Assembly (NCBI RefSeq): GCF_011007365.1
Contig: NZ_WFKM01000005.1
Coordinates: forward strand, 1-64,000
Direction of reading: 5' to 3'
Length of the DNA: 64,000 nt
DNA from: Sphingobacterium sp. xlx-96
GTDB taxonomy: Bacteria; Bacteroidota; Bacteroidia; Sphingobacteriales; Sphingobacteriaceae
Positions 38,737-47,317 of the stretch are shown piece by piece. The position numbers and the translations under genes were made by a program. The notes beneath the pieces are model-generated. The model saw only the letters and a list, made by a program, of their open reading frames with translations, searched no databases and had not been told where the DNA came from. The stretch's first letter is position 1; every line of letters begins with the position of its first letter.

Positions 38737-39261
38737 ATGAACATCAGGCAGGAGCTCCCACAAGATTATGCAGCAGTATTTGATTTGATACGCACCGCTT
38801 TCGAATCGGAGACACACAGCGACCATCAGGAACAGCATTTAGTAGATCGACTTCGCAAATCGAAAGACTTCATTTCAGAACTCTCCTTTGTTGCAGAAAT
38901 TGATGGACAGCTTATCGGTTATCTCCTTTTGTCCAAGATTCAAATTGTCAGCGATTCGTCGACAATGGACGCCCTCGCCTTAGCACCTGTGGCGGTCCAT
39001 CCCCATTATCAAAATCAAGGTATCGGCAGTAGTCTGATTCGACATGCGCACAGCAAGGCTCAAGCATTAGGTTTTGACACTATTGTAGTGTTAGGCCACG
39101 AAAAATACTATCCTAAATTTGGATATGAAAAGGCCAAAGATTATGGAATTTTTCTTCCTTTTGAAGTACCCAAAGAAAATTGTATGGTTATAGGTCTGAC
39201 CGAGGATGCTCTTAAGAATAAGTCAGGTGTAGTGGTCTACCCAAAAGAGTTTATGGAATAA
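38737..39261 (+). CDS. GNAT-family N-acetyltransferase
   Basis: 174 residues of the YhbS-like GNAT group: N-terminal IRQELPQDYAAVFDLIRTAF, the acetyl-CoA loop LAPVAVHPHYQNQGIGSSLI (Q/R-x-x-G-x-G/A pattern) and the C-terminal VVLGHEKYYPKFGYEKA. It transfers acetyl from acetyl-CoA to an unknown amine. It ends 3 bp from the convergent NAD(P)HX repair gene. Confidence 0.92.
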   Translation: MNIRQELPQDYAAVFDLIRTAFESETHSDHQEQHLVDRLRKSKDFISELSFVAEIDGQLIGYLLLSKIQIVSDSSTMDALALAPVAVHPHYQNQGIGSSLIRHAHSKAQALGFDTIVVLGHEKYYPKFGYEKAKDYGIFLPFEVPKENCMVIGLTEDALKNKSGVVVYPKEFME

Positions 39262-39263
39262 GT

Positions 39264-40769
39264 TTACTCCCCCTTTTCCAGTTCCAAAAAAGCCTGCGGC
39301 AAAGAACTGATAATATCCGAAGGCAATAAACCATAAGTTCCATATTGCTGCACAGCAATATCTGCGGCCCTACCGTGCAGGTATACCCCCATTCTCAAAG
39401 CATCAGCTGCAGTATATCCTTGACCGATTAGTGCCGTCAAGATTCCCGTCAGCACATCACCGCTCCCGCCTGTAGCCATGCCCACATTCCCAGTACTATT
39501 GAAATAAACCATCCCGTTCGGTAAAACAATGACACTATTAGCACCTTTGATCAATATATGCAACTCATATTCTGCAGCCAAGAGTTTCACTTTCTCTATT
39601 TTATCCCAGTCGTTATCCCAGTTCCCGATTATTCTTTTCAATTCTTTGGGGTGCGGGGTAAGGATGCTATGCAACGGGATTTTCGACAACAGAGTAGGCT
39701 CTTCCGCCAATATATTCAAGGCATCAGCATCGAGCACCAGAGGAGGATGTTCTAATGCCGATAAAAATTCACAAAACGCAACCTTTGTCTTTTCATCTGT
39801 CCCCATTCCTACCCCAATACCTACCGCCTGATATGTCATCACTTGGGGCATAGAAGAAATCAAATTTGTTTGTACATCCGTAATAACCATCGCTTCGGGC
39901 ACTGCTGTTTGAATAATCGGGCAGCCACATTCCGGGACATAAGTTGACAGTAGACCACATCCCGATCGTAACGCCGCTTTCGCAGCCAGTTGTACAGCAC
40001 CGATCTTACCATGACTTCCTCCAATAATAAGTGCGTGACCGAATACCCCTTTATGGTCAAATTTCTTACGCTTCTTATAAAACATCCTAACATCCTCCCT
40101 TGTCACGTACGAATAGGGCGAATCAACTGCATCCGTAGCATCTTTGCTAAGATCGATATCCAAGACCTCGAAAGATCCAAAAAACTTTTGATTTTCCGGC
40201 ATGAGTAGCGCTAGCTTCGGACTCTGAAAAGTCAAGACTTCATCGGCATATACCACCACGGCCTCCTTTGGAGTAGGACTATCAGAGAGTAATCCTGATG
40301 GCATGTCTACAGCTATAACGCTACACACTGAGGTATTGATCTCCTCTACAAGACGGTTCCATGTAACATCCAGTTCCCTCTTTAAACCATATCCAAACAG
40401 GCAATCCAATATTACAGCATCTGTTGGTATATCCAGTTGTTCATCAAGTGAAAACTTCTGAGTCAGCGAAATGGGGTTACGCTTCTGTGCCTCTATATTA
40501 TCCTTCGAATACGAATCAGACTCCAGCAGATACACCGTCACTCTGGCCAGATGCTGGCGAAGATACTGAGCGAGGACCAACCCATCACCGCCGTTATTTC
40601 CTTTTCCACAGAAAATCACAAAGCGCTGCTTTGACAACACAAATCTACGGCTCAAAGCTGACAGAAGCGCCCCGGAAGCACGTTCCATCAATTGAAAACT
40701 AGAGATACACTGTTGTTCTGCGGTCACCTTGTCTATCTCCTTCATTTGTTGAGCTGTATATATTTTCAT
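39264..40769 (-). CDS. nnr: Bifunctional NAD(P)HX epimerase / ADP-dependent NAD(P)HX dehydratase
   Basis: 501 residues. The N-terminal YjeF_N epimerase domain (about 1-215) has GKGNNGGDGLVLAQYL and DCLFGYGL and VDMPSGL. The C-terminal ribokinase-like dehydratase domain (about 225-495) has GVFGHALIIGGSHGKIGA, LDADALN, LTPHPKEL and the catalytic NVGMATGGSGDVLTG. The enzyme repairs hydrated NADH and NADPH. It is followed 12 bp upstream on the same strand by the dehydrogenase gene, possibly co-transcribed. Confidence 0.96.
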   Translation of the reverse strand: MKIYTAQQMKEIDKVTAEQQCISSFQLMERASGALLSALSRRFVLSKQRFVIFCGKGNNGGDGLVLAQYLRQHLARVTVYLLESDSYSKDNIEAQKRNPISLTQKFSLDEQLDIPTDAVILDCLFGYGLKRELDVTWNRLVEEINTSVCSVIAVDMPSGLLSDSPTPKEAVVVYADEVLTFQSPKLALLMPENQKFFGSFEVLDIDLSKDATDAVDSPYSYVTREDVRMFYKKRKKFDHKGVFGHALIIGGSHGKIGAVQLAAKAALRSGCGLLSTYVPECGCPIIQTAVPEAMVITDVQTNLISSMPQVMTYQAVGIGVGMGTDEKTKVAFCEFLSALEHPPLVLDADALNILAEEPTLLSKIPLHSILTPHPKELKRIIGNWDNDWDKIEKVKLLAAEYELHILIKGANSVIVLPNGMVYFNSTGNVGMATGGSGDVLTGILTALIGQGYTAADALRMGVYLHGRAADIAVQQYGTYGLLPSDIISSLPQAFLELEKGE

Positions 40770-40781
40770 CTGTTTTCCAAG

Positions 40782-41630
40782 TTATTTTTTTCGTAAACAA
40801 TTGATAACCGCTATTACATCCTGTTGTCCCAAGCCCTCTTTTTGAGCCGTACGGTAAGTCTCAATCAGCGGGTTGGTCAATGGGTAATCTACTCCTGCTT
40901 CCTGTGCCAGCAATACATCCTTCAACATCAGATCTAACGCAAAAGCAGGCTTATAATCTTCATTTAGCAGAAGTGGAGTCTTTACTTTAGTCGCTCCGCT
41001 ACCGCTTGCACTTTCATTAATAATCTCTAACATATCTTTCCGGGCTAGCCCCAAGCTTTCCGAAAAAAGAACCGTCTCGGCTAATCCCTGATATAACGTG
41101 GATAGAAAATAATTAATAGCGAGCTTCGCAGCTATCCCTTGTCCATTTACCCCCACATGCTTTGTTAACTTGCCCATCTTGTCAAAATAAGGCTTAGCGC
41201 GGGCAATATCCGCTACCTCCCCCCCAGCAATAATGATCAATGTCCCCTCGGCTGCGGGCACCGTACTTCCAGCCACCGGAGCATCTACAAAAGTAGCCCC
41301 CTTGCTACGCAAGGCCCTTGCAAGTCCCAGGCTTCGTTTTTGCGAGATTGTACTCATATCTACAAACAATTTTCCTTCGATATCCTGCTGTAAAATGATA
41401 TCATATATTGTGACCACCGCCTCGTCGTCGGTCAACATTGTAAAGATAACATCGTTATTGCATACCAATGTCTCTACATTTGGCGACACCTTCGATTGCG
41501 CAACGAAGGCTGTAGCCTTGGCTGCCGTTCTATTATATACGGAGAGTGGAAACCCGGCTCTTTCCAAATTCTTCGCCATGGGGTACCCCATACTACCTAA
41601 ACCTATAAATCCTACCTTTTCCATTGTCAT
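40782..41630 (-). CDS. 3-hydroxyisobutyrate dehydrogenase-family NAD(P)-dependent oxidoreductase
   Basis: 282 residues from the ATG at 41630 (MTMEKVGFIGLGSMG). A longer frame to 41693 would add a hydrophobic stretch out of place for this cytosolic family and would run into the operator. The N-terminal Rossmann motif GLGSMGYPMAKNL, the substrate loop FVDAPVAGSTVPAAEGTL and the catalytic lysine helix GQGIAAKLAINYF are present. It acts on a beta-hydroxyacid, perhaps a succinic or tartronic semialdehyde-type substrate; the exact one is unknown. It diverges from the cupin-rrf2 operon and shares its control region, so it may be under the same NO-responsive repressor. Confidence 0.88.
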   Translation of the reverse strand: MTMEKVGFIGLGSMGYPMAKNLERAGFPLSVYNRTAAKATAFVAQSKVSPNVETLVCNNDVIFTMLTDDEAVVTIYDIILQQDIEGKLFVDMSTISQKRSLGLARALRSKGATFVDAPVAGSTVPAAEGTLIIIAGGEVADIARAKPYFDKMGKLTKHVGVNGQGIAAKLAINYFLSTLYQGLAETVLFSESLGLARKDMLEIINESASGSGATKVKTPLLLNEDYKPAFALDLMLKDVLLAQEAGVDYPLTNPLIETYRTAQKEGLGQQDVIAVINCLRKK

Positions 41631-41674
41631 ACTATTGGCTATATATATGCTAGTATACGAAATTAAGGACAAAA

Positions 41675-41702
41675 TAATAAAAGATATTTTCATCTTTTAT
41701 TA
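41675..41702. promoter_or_regulatory. Putative NsrR-like operator upstream of cupin-rrf2
   Basis: taataaaagat and atcttttatta form a perfect 11-bp inverted repeat with a 6-bp spacer. The core AAGAT-N6-ATCTT resembles the E. coli NsrR consensus. It overlaps the -33 region of the cupin promoter (-7 box at 41712-41719), the geometry expected of a repressor site. The same motif, less symmetrical, occurs twice before hmp. Confidence 0.7.
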
Positions 41703-41711
41703 AATAATCAC

Positions 41712-41719
41712 TACCTTTG
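41712..41719 (+). promoter_or_regulatory. -7 promoter box of the cupin-rrf2 operon
   Basis: TACCTTTG fits TAnnTTTG and predicts a transcript start near 41726, about 29 nt before the cupin ATG. The -33 region falls inside the putative operator. Confidence 0.6.
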
Positions 41720-41754
41720 ATCTATGAAATACCCTTTAAAGGGAATTTAATGTT

Positions 41755-42099
41755 ATGGAAATTACGTCACTACTAACAAACATCAACTACGCGGAGAACC
41801 ACCCTTCGGCGCAAGTATTGATCAATAACGACTATAGCAAAGAAATACGCATTGTATTTCGCGAGGGTCAAGAAATTAAAGCGCATAAAGCGCCATTCCC
41901 TATTGTCATTGAAGTTGTGGATGGTTTTATAGATTTTGGTGTAGGCAACCAACGCCACGACTTGCCCAAAGGCTCTCTTATCAGTCTAGAAAGTAATGTG
42001 GTCCATGAGCTCAAAGCATCTGTAAATAGCATTATCAGGTTATCTTTATATAAAGGAGATCGGGTAGAACGCGTACAACAGGCCGTAGAAGGTAATTAG
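41755..42099 (+). CDS. Small cupin-domain protein of the NO-response module
   Basis: 114 residues, a single cupin beta-barrel (about 20-105). The first metal-motif region is REGQEIKAHKAPFPIVIEVVDG and the second is LPKGSLISLESNVVHELKA, retaining some possible His/Glu metal ligands but not the full classical set. Five bp separate it from the Rrf2 gene, so the two are co-transcribed. Cupins of this type are found next to NO-detoxification genes in Bacteroidota; a role in metal or NO handling is inference and the reaction is unknown. Confidence 0.82.
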   Translation: MEITSLLTNINYAENHPSAQVLINNDYSKEIRIVFREGQEIKAHKAPFPIVIEVVDGFIDFGVGNQRHDLPKGSLISLESNVVHELKASVNSIIRLSLYKGDRVERVQQAVEGN

Positions 42100-42104
42100 A
42101 CAAA

Positions 42105-42542
42105 ATGGGGTTGTTTTCAAAAACATGTGAGTATGCGATGCGGGCCGTTTTTTATATTGCCAGTCACTCGACCAGTAGCAGTCGTCCTGGTATAAAAGAG
42201 ATTGCCGAAAACATCAATTCACCTGAGCATTTTTTAGCCAAAATACTGCAAAAACTCACTAAAACAGGAATCATATCCTCCATTAAGGGTCCCCATGGCG
42301 GGTTCTATATTGAATCGAATGGAATGAATAGACCACTGGCCGATATTATCACCTGTTTAGAGGGGGATGAAATATTCACTGGCTGTGGCATGGGATTAAG
42401 CTATTGCTCCGAAAGCAACCCTTGCCCCCTTCACAACGAATTTAAAAAAGTAAGAAATCAGTTGACTCACATGCTTTATAATACAAGTATAGGCGAGTTT
42501 AACCAAGATCTATTGTCTGGAGCACTCACACTGAACAAATAG
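42105..42542 (+). CDS. Rrf2-family Fe-S transcriptional regulator, NsrR-like
   Basis: 145 residues. The N-terminal winged helix has the Rrf2 pattern (FSKTCEYAMRAVFYIASHS; IKEIAENINSPEHFLAKILQ; LTKTGIISSIKGPHGGF). A three-cysteine cluster (GCGMGLSYCSESNPCPLH) is the usual Fe-S ligand set, as in NsrR and IscR. The flavohemoglobin gene 95 bp downstream and the NsrR-like operators at 41675, 42560 and 42603 support a nitric-oxide-sensing repressor, autoregulating its own operon. An IscR-like or RsrR-like function is less likely from context. Confidence 0.9.
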   Translation: MGLFSKTCEYAMRAVFYIASHSTSSSRPGIKEIAENINSPEHFLAKILQKLTKTGIISSIKGPHGGFYIESNGMNRPLADIITCLEGDEIFTGCGMGLSYCSESNPCPLHNEFKKVRNQLTHMLYNTSIGEFNQDLLSGALTLNK

Positions 42543-42559
42543 TTTTTTTTAACAAATAG

Positions 42560-42617
42560 AAGACAAAAATATCCACTATACAATAAACAAGCCTCTCAAT
42601 AAAAGACAAAAATATCC
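42560..42617 (+). promoter_or_regulatory. Twin operator-like repeats upstream of hmp
   Basis: The 15-bp sequence aagacaaaaatatcc occurs at 42560-42574 and again at 42603-42617, 43 bp apart. The second copy with flanks (taaaaga..aaaatatc..ttta) matches the reverse complement of the operator at 41675-41702 at most positions. This suggests the same Rrf2 protein binds both promoters, with two sites at hmp. No clear -7 box was found. Confidence 0.65.
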
Positions 42618-42636
42618 TTTAATAATTTAATACACG

Positions 42637-43845
42637 ATGACAAAAGAACAAATACAACTGGTAAAAAGCACTGCCCCTATACTACGTCAGCAGGGTGTCC
42701 TATTGACTAGCCATTTTTACAAACGTATGTTTGCGTACAATCCAGAGCTAAAACATGTATTTAATATGGGAAACCAACAAAACAGCAAACAGCAGACTGC
42801 TTTAGCGTTAGCCGTGCTCGCTTATGCCGAACATATTGAAAACCCTGCCGCCTTAATGCCTACAGTCGATCATATCGGTCAAAAACATACCAGCCTAGAT
42901 ATCCGTCCAGAACATTATGCCATTGTAGGAAAACATTTGATAGCCTCCATTTCTGAGGTATTGGGTGAATCCGCAAGTCCAGCATTATTAGAAGCATGGA
43001 CACTAGCCTATCAGCAACTCGCTAGCATCATGAGTGGTCATGAACAAAAAATATATGATACACAGAGTTCCAAACAAGGAGGTTGGACGGGCTGGCGTCC
43101 ATTCATTGTCAAGCAAAAAGTACGAGAGTCTTCAGAGATCACCTCTTTCTATCTCTACCCATCAGACAAAGGACAGGTAGCGGATCATCTTCCAGGGCAA
43201 TACATCAGTCTACGTTTGTTTCTACCGGAGCTCAACTTGTTACAACCCCGTCAGTACAGCGTATCCAGCTCGCCCAATGGCGCATATTATCGTATTTCTG
43301 TAAAACGCGAAGTGGGTAGCCAACATCCCGATGGTATGATCAGTAACCGCCTACACGACCATGTACAAGAAGGCGACGCTGTCGATCTAAGCGCCCCGGC
43401 TGGTTCATTCGTTCTGAACAAAGAGAGCCATGCCCATAAGGTCTTCATCAGTGGAGGAGTAGGTCAGACTCCCCTACTTTCAATGTTAGAAGATATTGTT
43501 TCGCGGCCACAGATAGACCATGCCCCCGTAACCTGGATTCATGGTTGCCGTAGCGAGCAGATACACGCATTTAAGGACAGACTTACCGAGATTAGTAGTG
43601 TTTACCAACAGATCAATCAACATATTTTCTACGAGGATATAACTGCTCCAGTGGGAAATAGATATCCAGGCCGTGTCGAATTAGATGTATTGAAAAATGA
43701 AATTCTGGGATCTAAAGCAGACTATTATATTTGTGGTCCGGCACCCTTTATCCGTAAACATTACGATTACCTGATAGCCAATGGAGTATCGCATGATGCG
43801 ATACATTTTGAAGAGTTCGGCCCAGCCTCCCTGCAATTAAATTAA
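42637..43845 (+). CDS. hmp: Flavohemoglobin, nitric oxide dioxygenase
   Basis: 402 residues. The N-terminal globin domain (about 1-138) has the proximal-His motif IGQKHTSLDI (about residue 86) and TSHFYKRMF. The FAD domain contains RQYSVSS and GQYISLRL, and the NAD-binding domain contains FISGGVGQTPLLSMLE and YYICGPAPFIRKHYDYL. All expected cofactor motifs are intact. The enzyme converts NO and O2 to nitrate using NAD(P)H in the cytoplasm. It sits 94 bp after the NsrR-like gene, with two putative operator copies between them. Confidence 0.97.
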   Translation: MTKEQIQLVKSTAPILRQQGVLLTSHFYKRMFAYNPELKHVFNMGNQQNSKQQTALALAVLAYAEHIENPAALMPTVDHIGQKHTSLDIRPEHYAIVGKHLIASISEVLGESASPALLEAWTLAYQQLASIMSGHEQKIYDTQSSKQGGWTGWRPFIVKQKVRESSEITSFYLYPSDKGQVADHLPGQYISLRLFLPELNLLQPRQYSVSSSPNGAYYRISVKREVGSQHPDGMISNRLHDHVQEGDAVDLSAPAGSFVLNKESHAHKVFISGGVGQTPLLSMLEDIVSRPQIDHAPVTWIHGCRSEQIHAFKDRLTEISSVYQQINQHIFYEDITAPVGNRYPGRVELDVLKNEILGSKADYYICGPAPFIRKHYDYLIANGVSHDAIHFEEFGPASLQLN

Positions 43846-43874
43846 CAAGTTTTTAACCAATCACTAACTATAAT

Positions 43875-43918
43875 AGGGCCTTCTACAGAAATCATCAAGA
43901 TTGCCCAGTAGAGGCCCT
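43875..43918 (+). terminator. Terminator-like hairpin after hmp
   Basis: A stem agggccttctac/gtagaggccct with one bulged base and a 21-nt loop lies 29 bp after the hmp stop, followed by a short T-stretch. Confidence 0.65.
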
Positions 43919-44046
43919 TTACTAATGATACGCATAGCTACCATCTGAATAAGTCCCATACATCTCCATTATGCGGATTCTATCTTATTGTTTATTCACC
44001 GTAATTTTTCTAAGTTTAGCATACAATTTAACAACAGCATACAACC

Positions 44047-45222
44047 ATGATCGAAGTCAAACCAAACCCATCCATGCTCGCTTATCAGGGAAACTATGGA
44101 GAATATGGAGGATCTTATATCCCTCCTGTACTCGAAAAACAACTGCAGGAACTTGCAGTTTTTTTTGACAACGAAGCTAAAAAAACCGAATTCAATGAAG
44201 AGTTTATCCAGCTCTTGAAAAATTACGTAGGAAGACCATCAGCACTATTTCATGCTAAAAATCTAAGTGCCTACGTAGGTTCTACGATATATCTAAAACG
44301 TGAAGACCTCAATCACACCGGATCCCACAAGATCAATAATGCGATCGGTCAGATACTGTTGGCAAAGAAAATGGGAGCCAAAGAGATCATCGCCGAGACA
44401 GGCGCCGGTCAGCACGGTGTAGCTACTGCCACAGCAGCAGCTTTGTTAAATATCCCTTGCAAGGTATTTATGGGCGCTGTAGATGTCGAGCGACAGGCAC
44501 TCAATGTCCGTCGTATGCGCTTATTAGGGGCGGAGGTTATCGCCACCGAACTGGGCAGTAAGACTTTAAAAGATGCTGTTGATGCCGCATTGGGTTATTA
44601 CATCGAAAATCCAACGGCTTACTACCTCTTAGGTTCGCATGTAGGGCCGCACCCCTACCCTAAAATGGTAGGTTATTTTCAGTCCGTTATCGGCCAAGAA
44701 GCGAAACAGCAAATACTAACTTTTGAAGGCCGCCTTCCCGATAGCATATTCGCTTCAGTAGGAGGAGGATCCAATGCCATAGGTCTTTTTTCAGGTTTTT
44801 TGGAAGACAATAAGGTAGCAATCCACGGCGCAGAAGGAGGTGGAGATGGGACTTACCCCAATACTGCCGCTACACTTTCTTTCGGCAAGCCTACCGTATT
44901 TCAAGGTACACGTTCTTATTGTTTGGTCGACGACAACGGCCAACCGATCGCTTCCAAATCCATCGCTGCCGGATTAGATTATCCAGGAATATCGCCACAG
45001 CATGCTTATCTCAAAGATACCAACCGTGCGCAGTATTATCCGGTGACCGATCAAGAAGCCATCGATGCCTATAAATTATTATCACGCTTAGAAGGTATTA
45101 CAACAGCCATCGAGAGTGCCCATGCGGTAGCGTTGGCTATTAAATTATTAAAAGACAAAAATGCTTTAGCTATCGTCAACGTATCCGGAAGAGGAGACAA
45201 AGACGTAGAGCGTGAGATGTAA
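44047..45222 (+). CDS. trpB: Tryptophan synthase beta subunit, not in a trp operon
   Basis: 391 residues. The PLP lysine is Lys95 in HTGSHKINNAIGQIL; other motifs are ETGAGQHGVATATAAAL, the phosphate loop GGGSNAIGLF and the end VNVSGRGDKD. It makes tryptophan from serine and indole. Some usually constant positions differ: HTGSHK for the usual HTGAHK, GAEGGGDG and GITTAIE where many TrpB proteins have PALE. No trpA, trpC or other trp gene is adjacent, so it may be a second TrpB that recycles indole or the genome's only one. Weak clues favour a paralogue, but this cannot be settled here. Confidence 0.93.
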   Translation: MIEVKPNPSMLAYQGNYGEYGGSYIPPVLEKQLQELAVFFDNEAKKTEFNEEFIQLLKNYVGRPSALFHAKNLSAYVGSTIYLKREDLNHTGSHKINNAIGQILLAKKMGAKEIIAETGAGQHGVATATAAALLNIPCKVFMGAVDVERQALNVRRMRLLGAEVIATELGSKTLKDAVDAALGYYIENPTAYYLLGSHVGPHPYPKMVGYFQSVIGQEAKQQILTFEGRLPDSIFASVGGGSNAIGLFSGFLEDNKVAIHGAEGGGDGTYPNTAATLSFGKPTVFQGTRSYCLVDDNGQPIASKSIAAGLDYPGISPQHAYLKDTNRAQYYPVTDQEAIDAYKLLSRLEGITTAIESAHAVALAIKLLKDKNALAIVNVSGRGDKDVEREM

Positions 45223-45236
45223 TAACTTTTCACATT

Positions 45237-45263
45237 ATTTGTGCGGATAGAATCCGCACAAAT
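45237..45263 (+). terminator. Terminator-like hairpin after trpB
   Basis: A 12-bp perfect stem (atttgtgcggat paired with atccgcacaaat) with a 3-nt loop begins 14 bp past the trpB stop. Only a mixed A/T stretch follows. It argues against the GTG at 45241 as the start of the next gene. Confidence 0.7.
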
Positions 45264-45282
45264 ATTTGTTAACTTTACACCC

Positions 45283-47313
45283 ATGTCAATACTAACACGC
45301 AAATTTGATACGCTGTACGATACAGCGCCCTTTTCAAAAATCAACATAGAAGATTATATCCCAGCCTTTGAAGAGGCTATACAAAAGACAAAGGATGAGA
45401 TCGATGCCATCGTCAATAATCCCGAGCCTGCTAGTTTCTTAAACACCTTAGAAGCCATGGCTTTTTCAGGAATGACCCTAGATCGCCTTTCCAATATATT
45501 TTTCAATCTACATTCTGCCGAGACCAACGACGAGCTGGAAAAAATAGCCCAGGAAATAGCACCTAAGCTTTCTGCATTGGGCAATGATATCACCTTAAAT
45601 TTTGATCTATTCAGACGCATCCAACAAGTATATGAGCAGCGGGACGATCTCCGTCTCACAGCAGAACAACATACCCTATTGGAGAAATCATACAAAGATT
45701 TTGTCCGTAACGGGGCTTTACTTCAAGATGGAGATAAAGAAGAATTACGCCAGATCGATGCAGAACTCGCCGTTACAAAATTAAAATTCGGCGAAAATAT
45801 TCTTGCGGAGACCAATGCTTACCAGCTCCTAATCGAAGAGGAAGCCGATTTATCCGGTCTACCAGAAGGCGTCATTGAAGCCGCCAAAGCCCAGGCAGAA
45901 AGCCAAGAAAAAGAGGGGTGGTTATTTACGCTAGATTACCCGAGTTATATTCCATTTATGACCTATGCCGACAACAGAGCGCTACGTCAGGAATTAGCCC
46001 TTGCAGCAGGACGCAAAGCATTTCAGAACAATGAATACAACAATGAAAGTAATGTCCTTAAAATAGCGCAATTACGTTTTCGACGGGCACAGCTTTTGGG
46101 CTATGCGACACACGCTCACTTCGTTCTAGAAGAACGTATGGCGCAGTCTCCCGACAAAGTAAAGGAGTTTCTACAAGATTTATTAGAAAAAGCAAAACCG
46201 GCAGCAGAGCGCGAGTTTCAGGAACTTAAGGATTTCGCAAAGAAAACAGATGGAATCAGCCAGTTGCAAAAATGGGATGGTGCATACTATGCCGAGAAGT
46301 TAAAGCAAGAGCGGTTCAATCTCGATGACGAAAAGTTAAAACCCTATTTTCAGCTTGAAAAAGTACTGGAGGGCGCTTACGAAACAGCAAGGCTTTTGTA
46401 CGGGTTACATTTCAAAGAGATAACTACAATCGACAAGTACCACGAAGAGGTTCAAACCTTTGAAGTGACCAATGATGCCGGAGAACTCGTATCTATATTT
46501 TACACCGATTTCTTCCCCCGCAAGGGTAAACGCAACGGTGCCTGGATGACCTCTTTCAAGCCGCAGTACCAGTATCAAGGCATACAAGAACGTCCACATG
46601 TATCTATCGTTTGTAACTTTACGCGACCAACACCGTCCAAACCTTCCCTATTGACATTTCAAGAGGTTACCACTTTATTTCATGAATTTGGACATGCGCT
46701 ACACGGCATGTTGGCCGACACCACTTACCCCAGCCTTTCCGGCACTTCGGTATACTGGGATTTTGTAGAGCTGCCGAGCCAAATTATGGAGAACTGGTGC
46801 TACGAAAAAGAAGCGCTAGCACTATTTGCCAAGCATTATGAGACCGGAGAGAACATACCGATGGAATTGGTCGAGAAAATAAAAGAATCTGCTTCTTTTC
46901 AAGAAGGAATGGCTACCGTAAGACAGATCAGCTTTGGTTTATTGGACATTGGTTGGCATGGTGGCGATCCAAACCTCATAAAGAGCCTAAAGGCTTTTGA
47001 AACCGAGCAGTTTGCTTCCACACAACTGTACCCCGATGTCGCAGACAATGCGATGAGTCCCAGCTTTTCCCATATTTTCAATGGGGGTTATTCTTCCGGT
47101 TATTACAGCTACAAGTGGGCCGAAGTACTGGATGCAGACGCCTTTGACTACTTCAAGGAAAATGGCATTTTCAACAAAGAAATCGCAACAAAATTCAAAG
47201 ACAACATCCTTTCCAAAGGAGGTACCGAACACCCTATGACGCTGTATCTACGGTTTAGAGGGCAGGAACCACAGGTAGAACCCCTATTAAAAAGAGCAGG
47301 CTTATTAAAGTAA
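45283..47313 (+). CDS. M3-family oligopeptidase (peptidyl-dipeptidase Dcp / oligopeptidase A-like)
   Basis: 676 residues from the ATG at 45283. The zinc motif HEFGHALHG (HExxH) with the downstream glutamate region ELPSQIMENW is intact, and GGYSSGYYSYKWAEVLDADAF is a family signature. It is a cytosolic metallopeptidase cleaving short peptides, including signal-peptide fragments. A GTG at 45241 gives a longer frame but lies in the trpB terminator stem. The symporter gene follows 5 bp downstream, suggesting coupling of peptide or amino-acid use. Confidence 0.95.
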   Translation: MSILTRKFDTLYDTAPFSKINIEDYIPAFEEAIQKTKDEIDAIVNNPEPASFLNTLEAMAFSGMTLDRLSNIFFNLHSAETNDELEKIAQEIAPKLSALGNDITLNFDLFRRIQQVYEQRDDLRLTAEQHTLLEKSYKDFVRNGALLQDGDKEELRQIDAELAVTKLKFGENILAETNAYQLLIEEEADLSGLPEGVIEAAKAQAESQEKEGWLFTLDYPSYIPFMTYADNRALRQELALAAGRKAFQNNEYNNESNVLKIAQLRFRRAQLLGYATHAHFVLEERMAQSPDKVKEFLQDLLEKAKPAAEREFQELKDFAKKTDGISQLQKWDGAYYAEKLKQERFNLDDEKLKPYFQLEKVLEGAYETARLLYGLHFKEITTIDKYHEEVQTFEVTNDAGELVSIFYTDFFPRKGKRNGAWMTSFKPQYQYQGIQERPHVSIVCNFTRPTPSKPSLLTFQEVTTLFHEFGHALHGMLADTTYPSLSGTSVYWDFVELPSQIMENWCYEKEALALFAKHYETGENIPMELVEKIKESASFQEGMATVRQISFGLLDIGWHGGDPNLIKSLKAFETEQFASTQLYPDVADNAMSPSFSHIFNGGYSSGYYSYKWAEVLDADAFDYFKENGIFNKEIATKFKDNILSKGGTEHPMTLYLRFRGQEPQVEPLLKRAGLLK

Positions 47314-47317
47314 GAAC

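Noticed and set aside
41631..41693. Extended N-terminus of the dehydrogenase to 41693
   Set aside because: It adds a membrane-like segment to a cytosolic family and overlaps the operator and promoter of the divergent operon.
45241..45282. GTG start of the M3 peptidase at 45241
   Set aside because: The codon is inside the hairpin stem after trpB; the ATG at 45283 begins the conserved protein.
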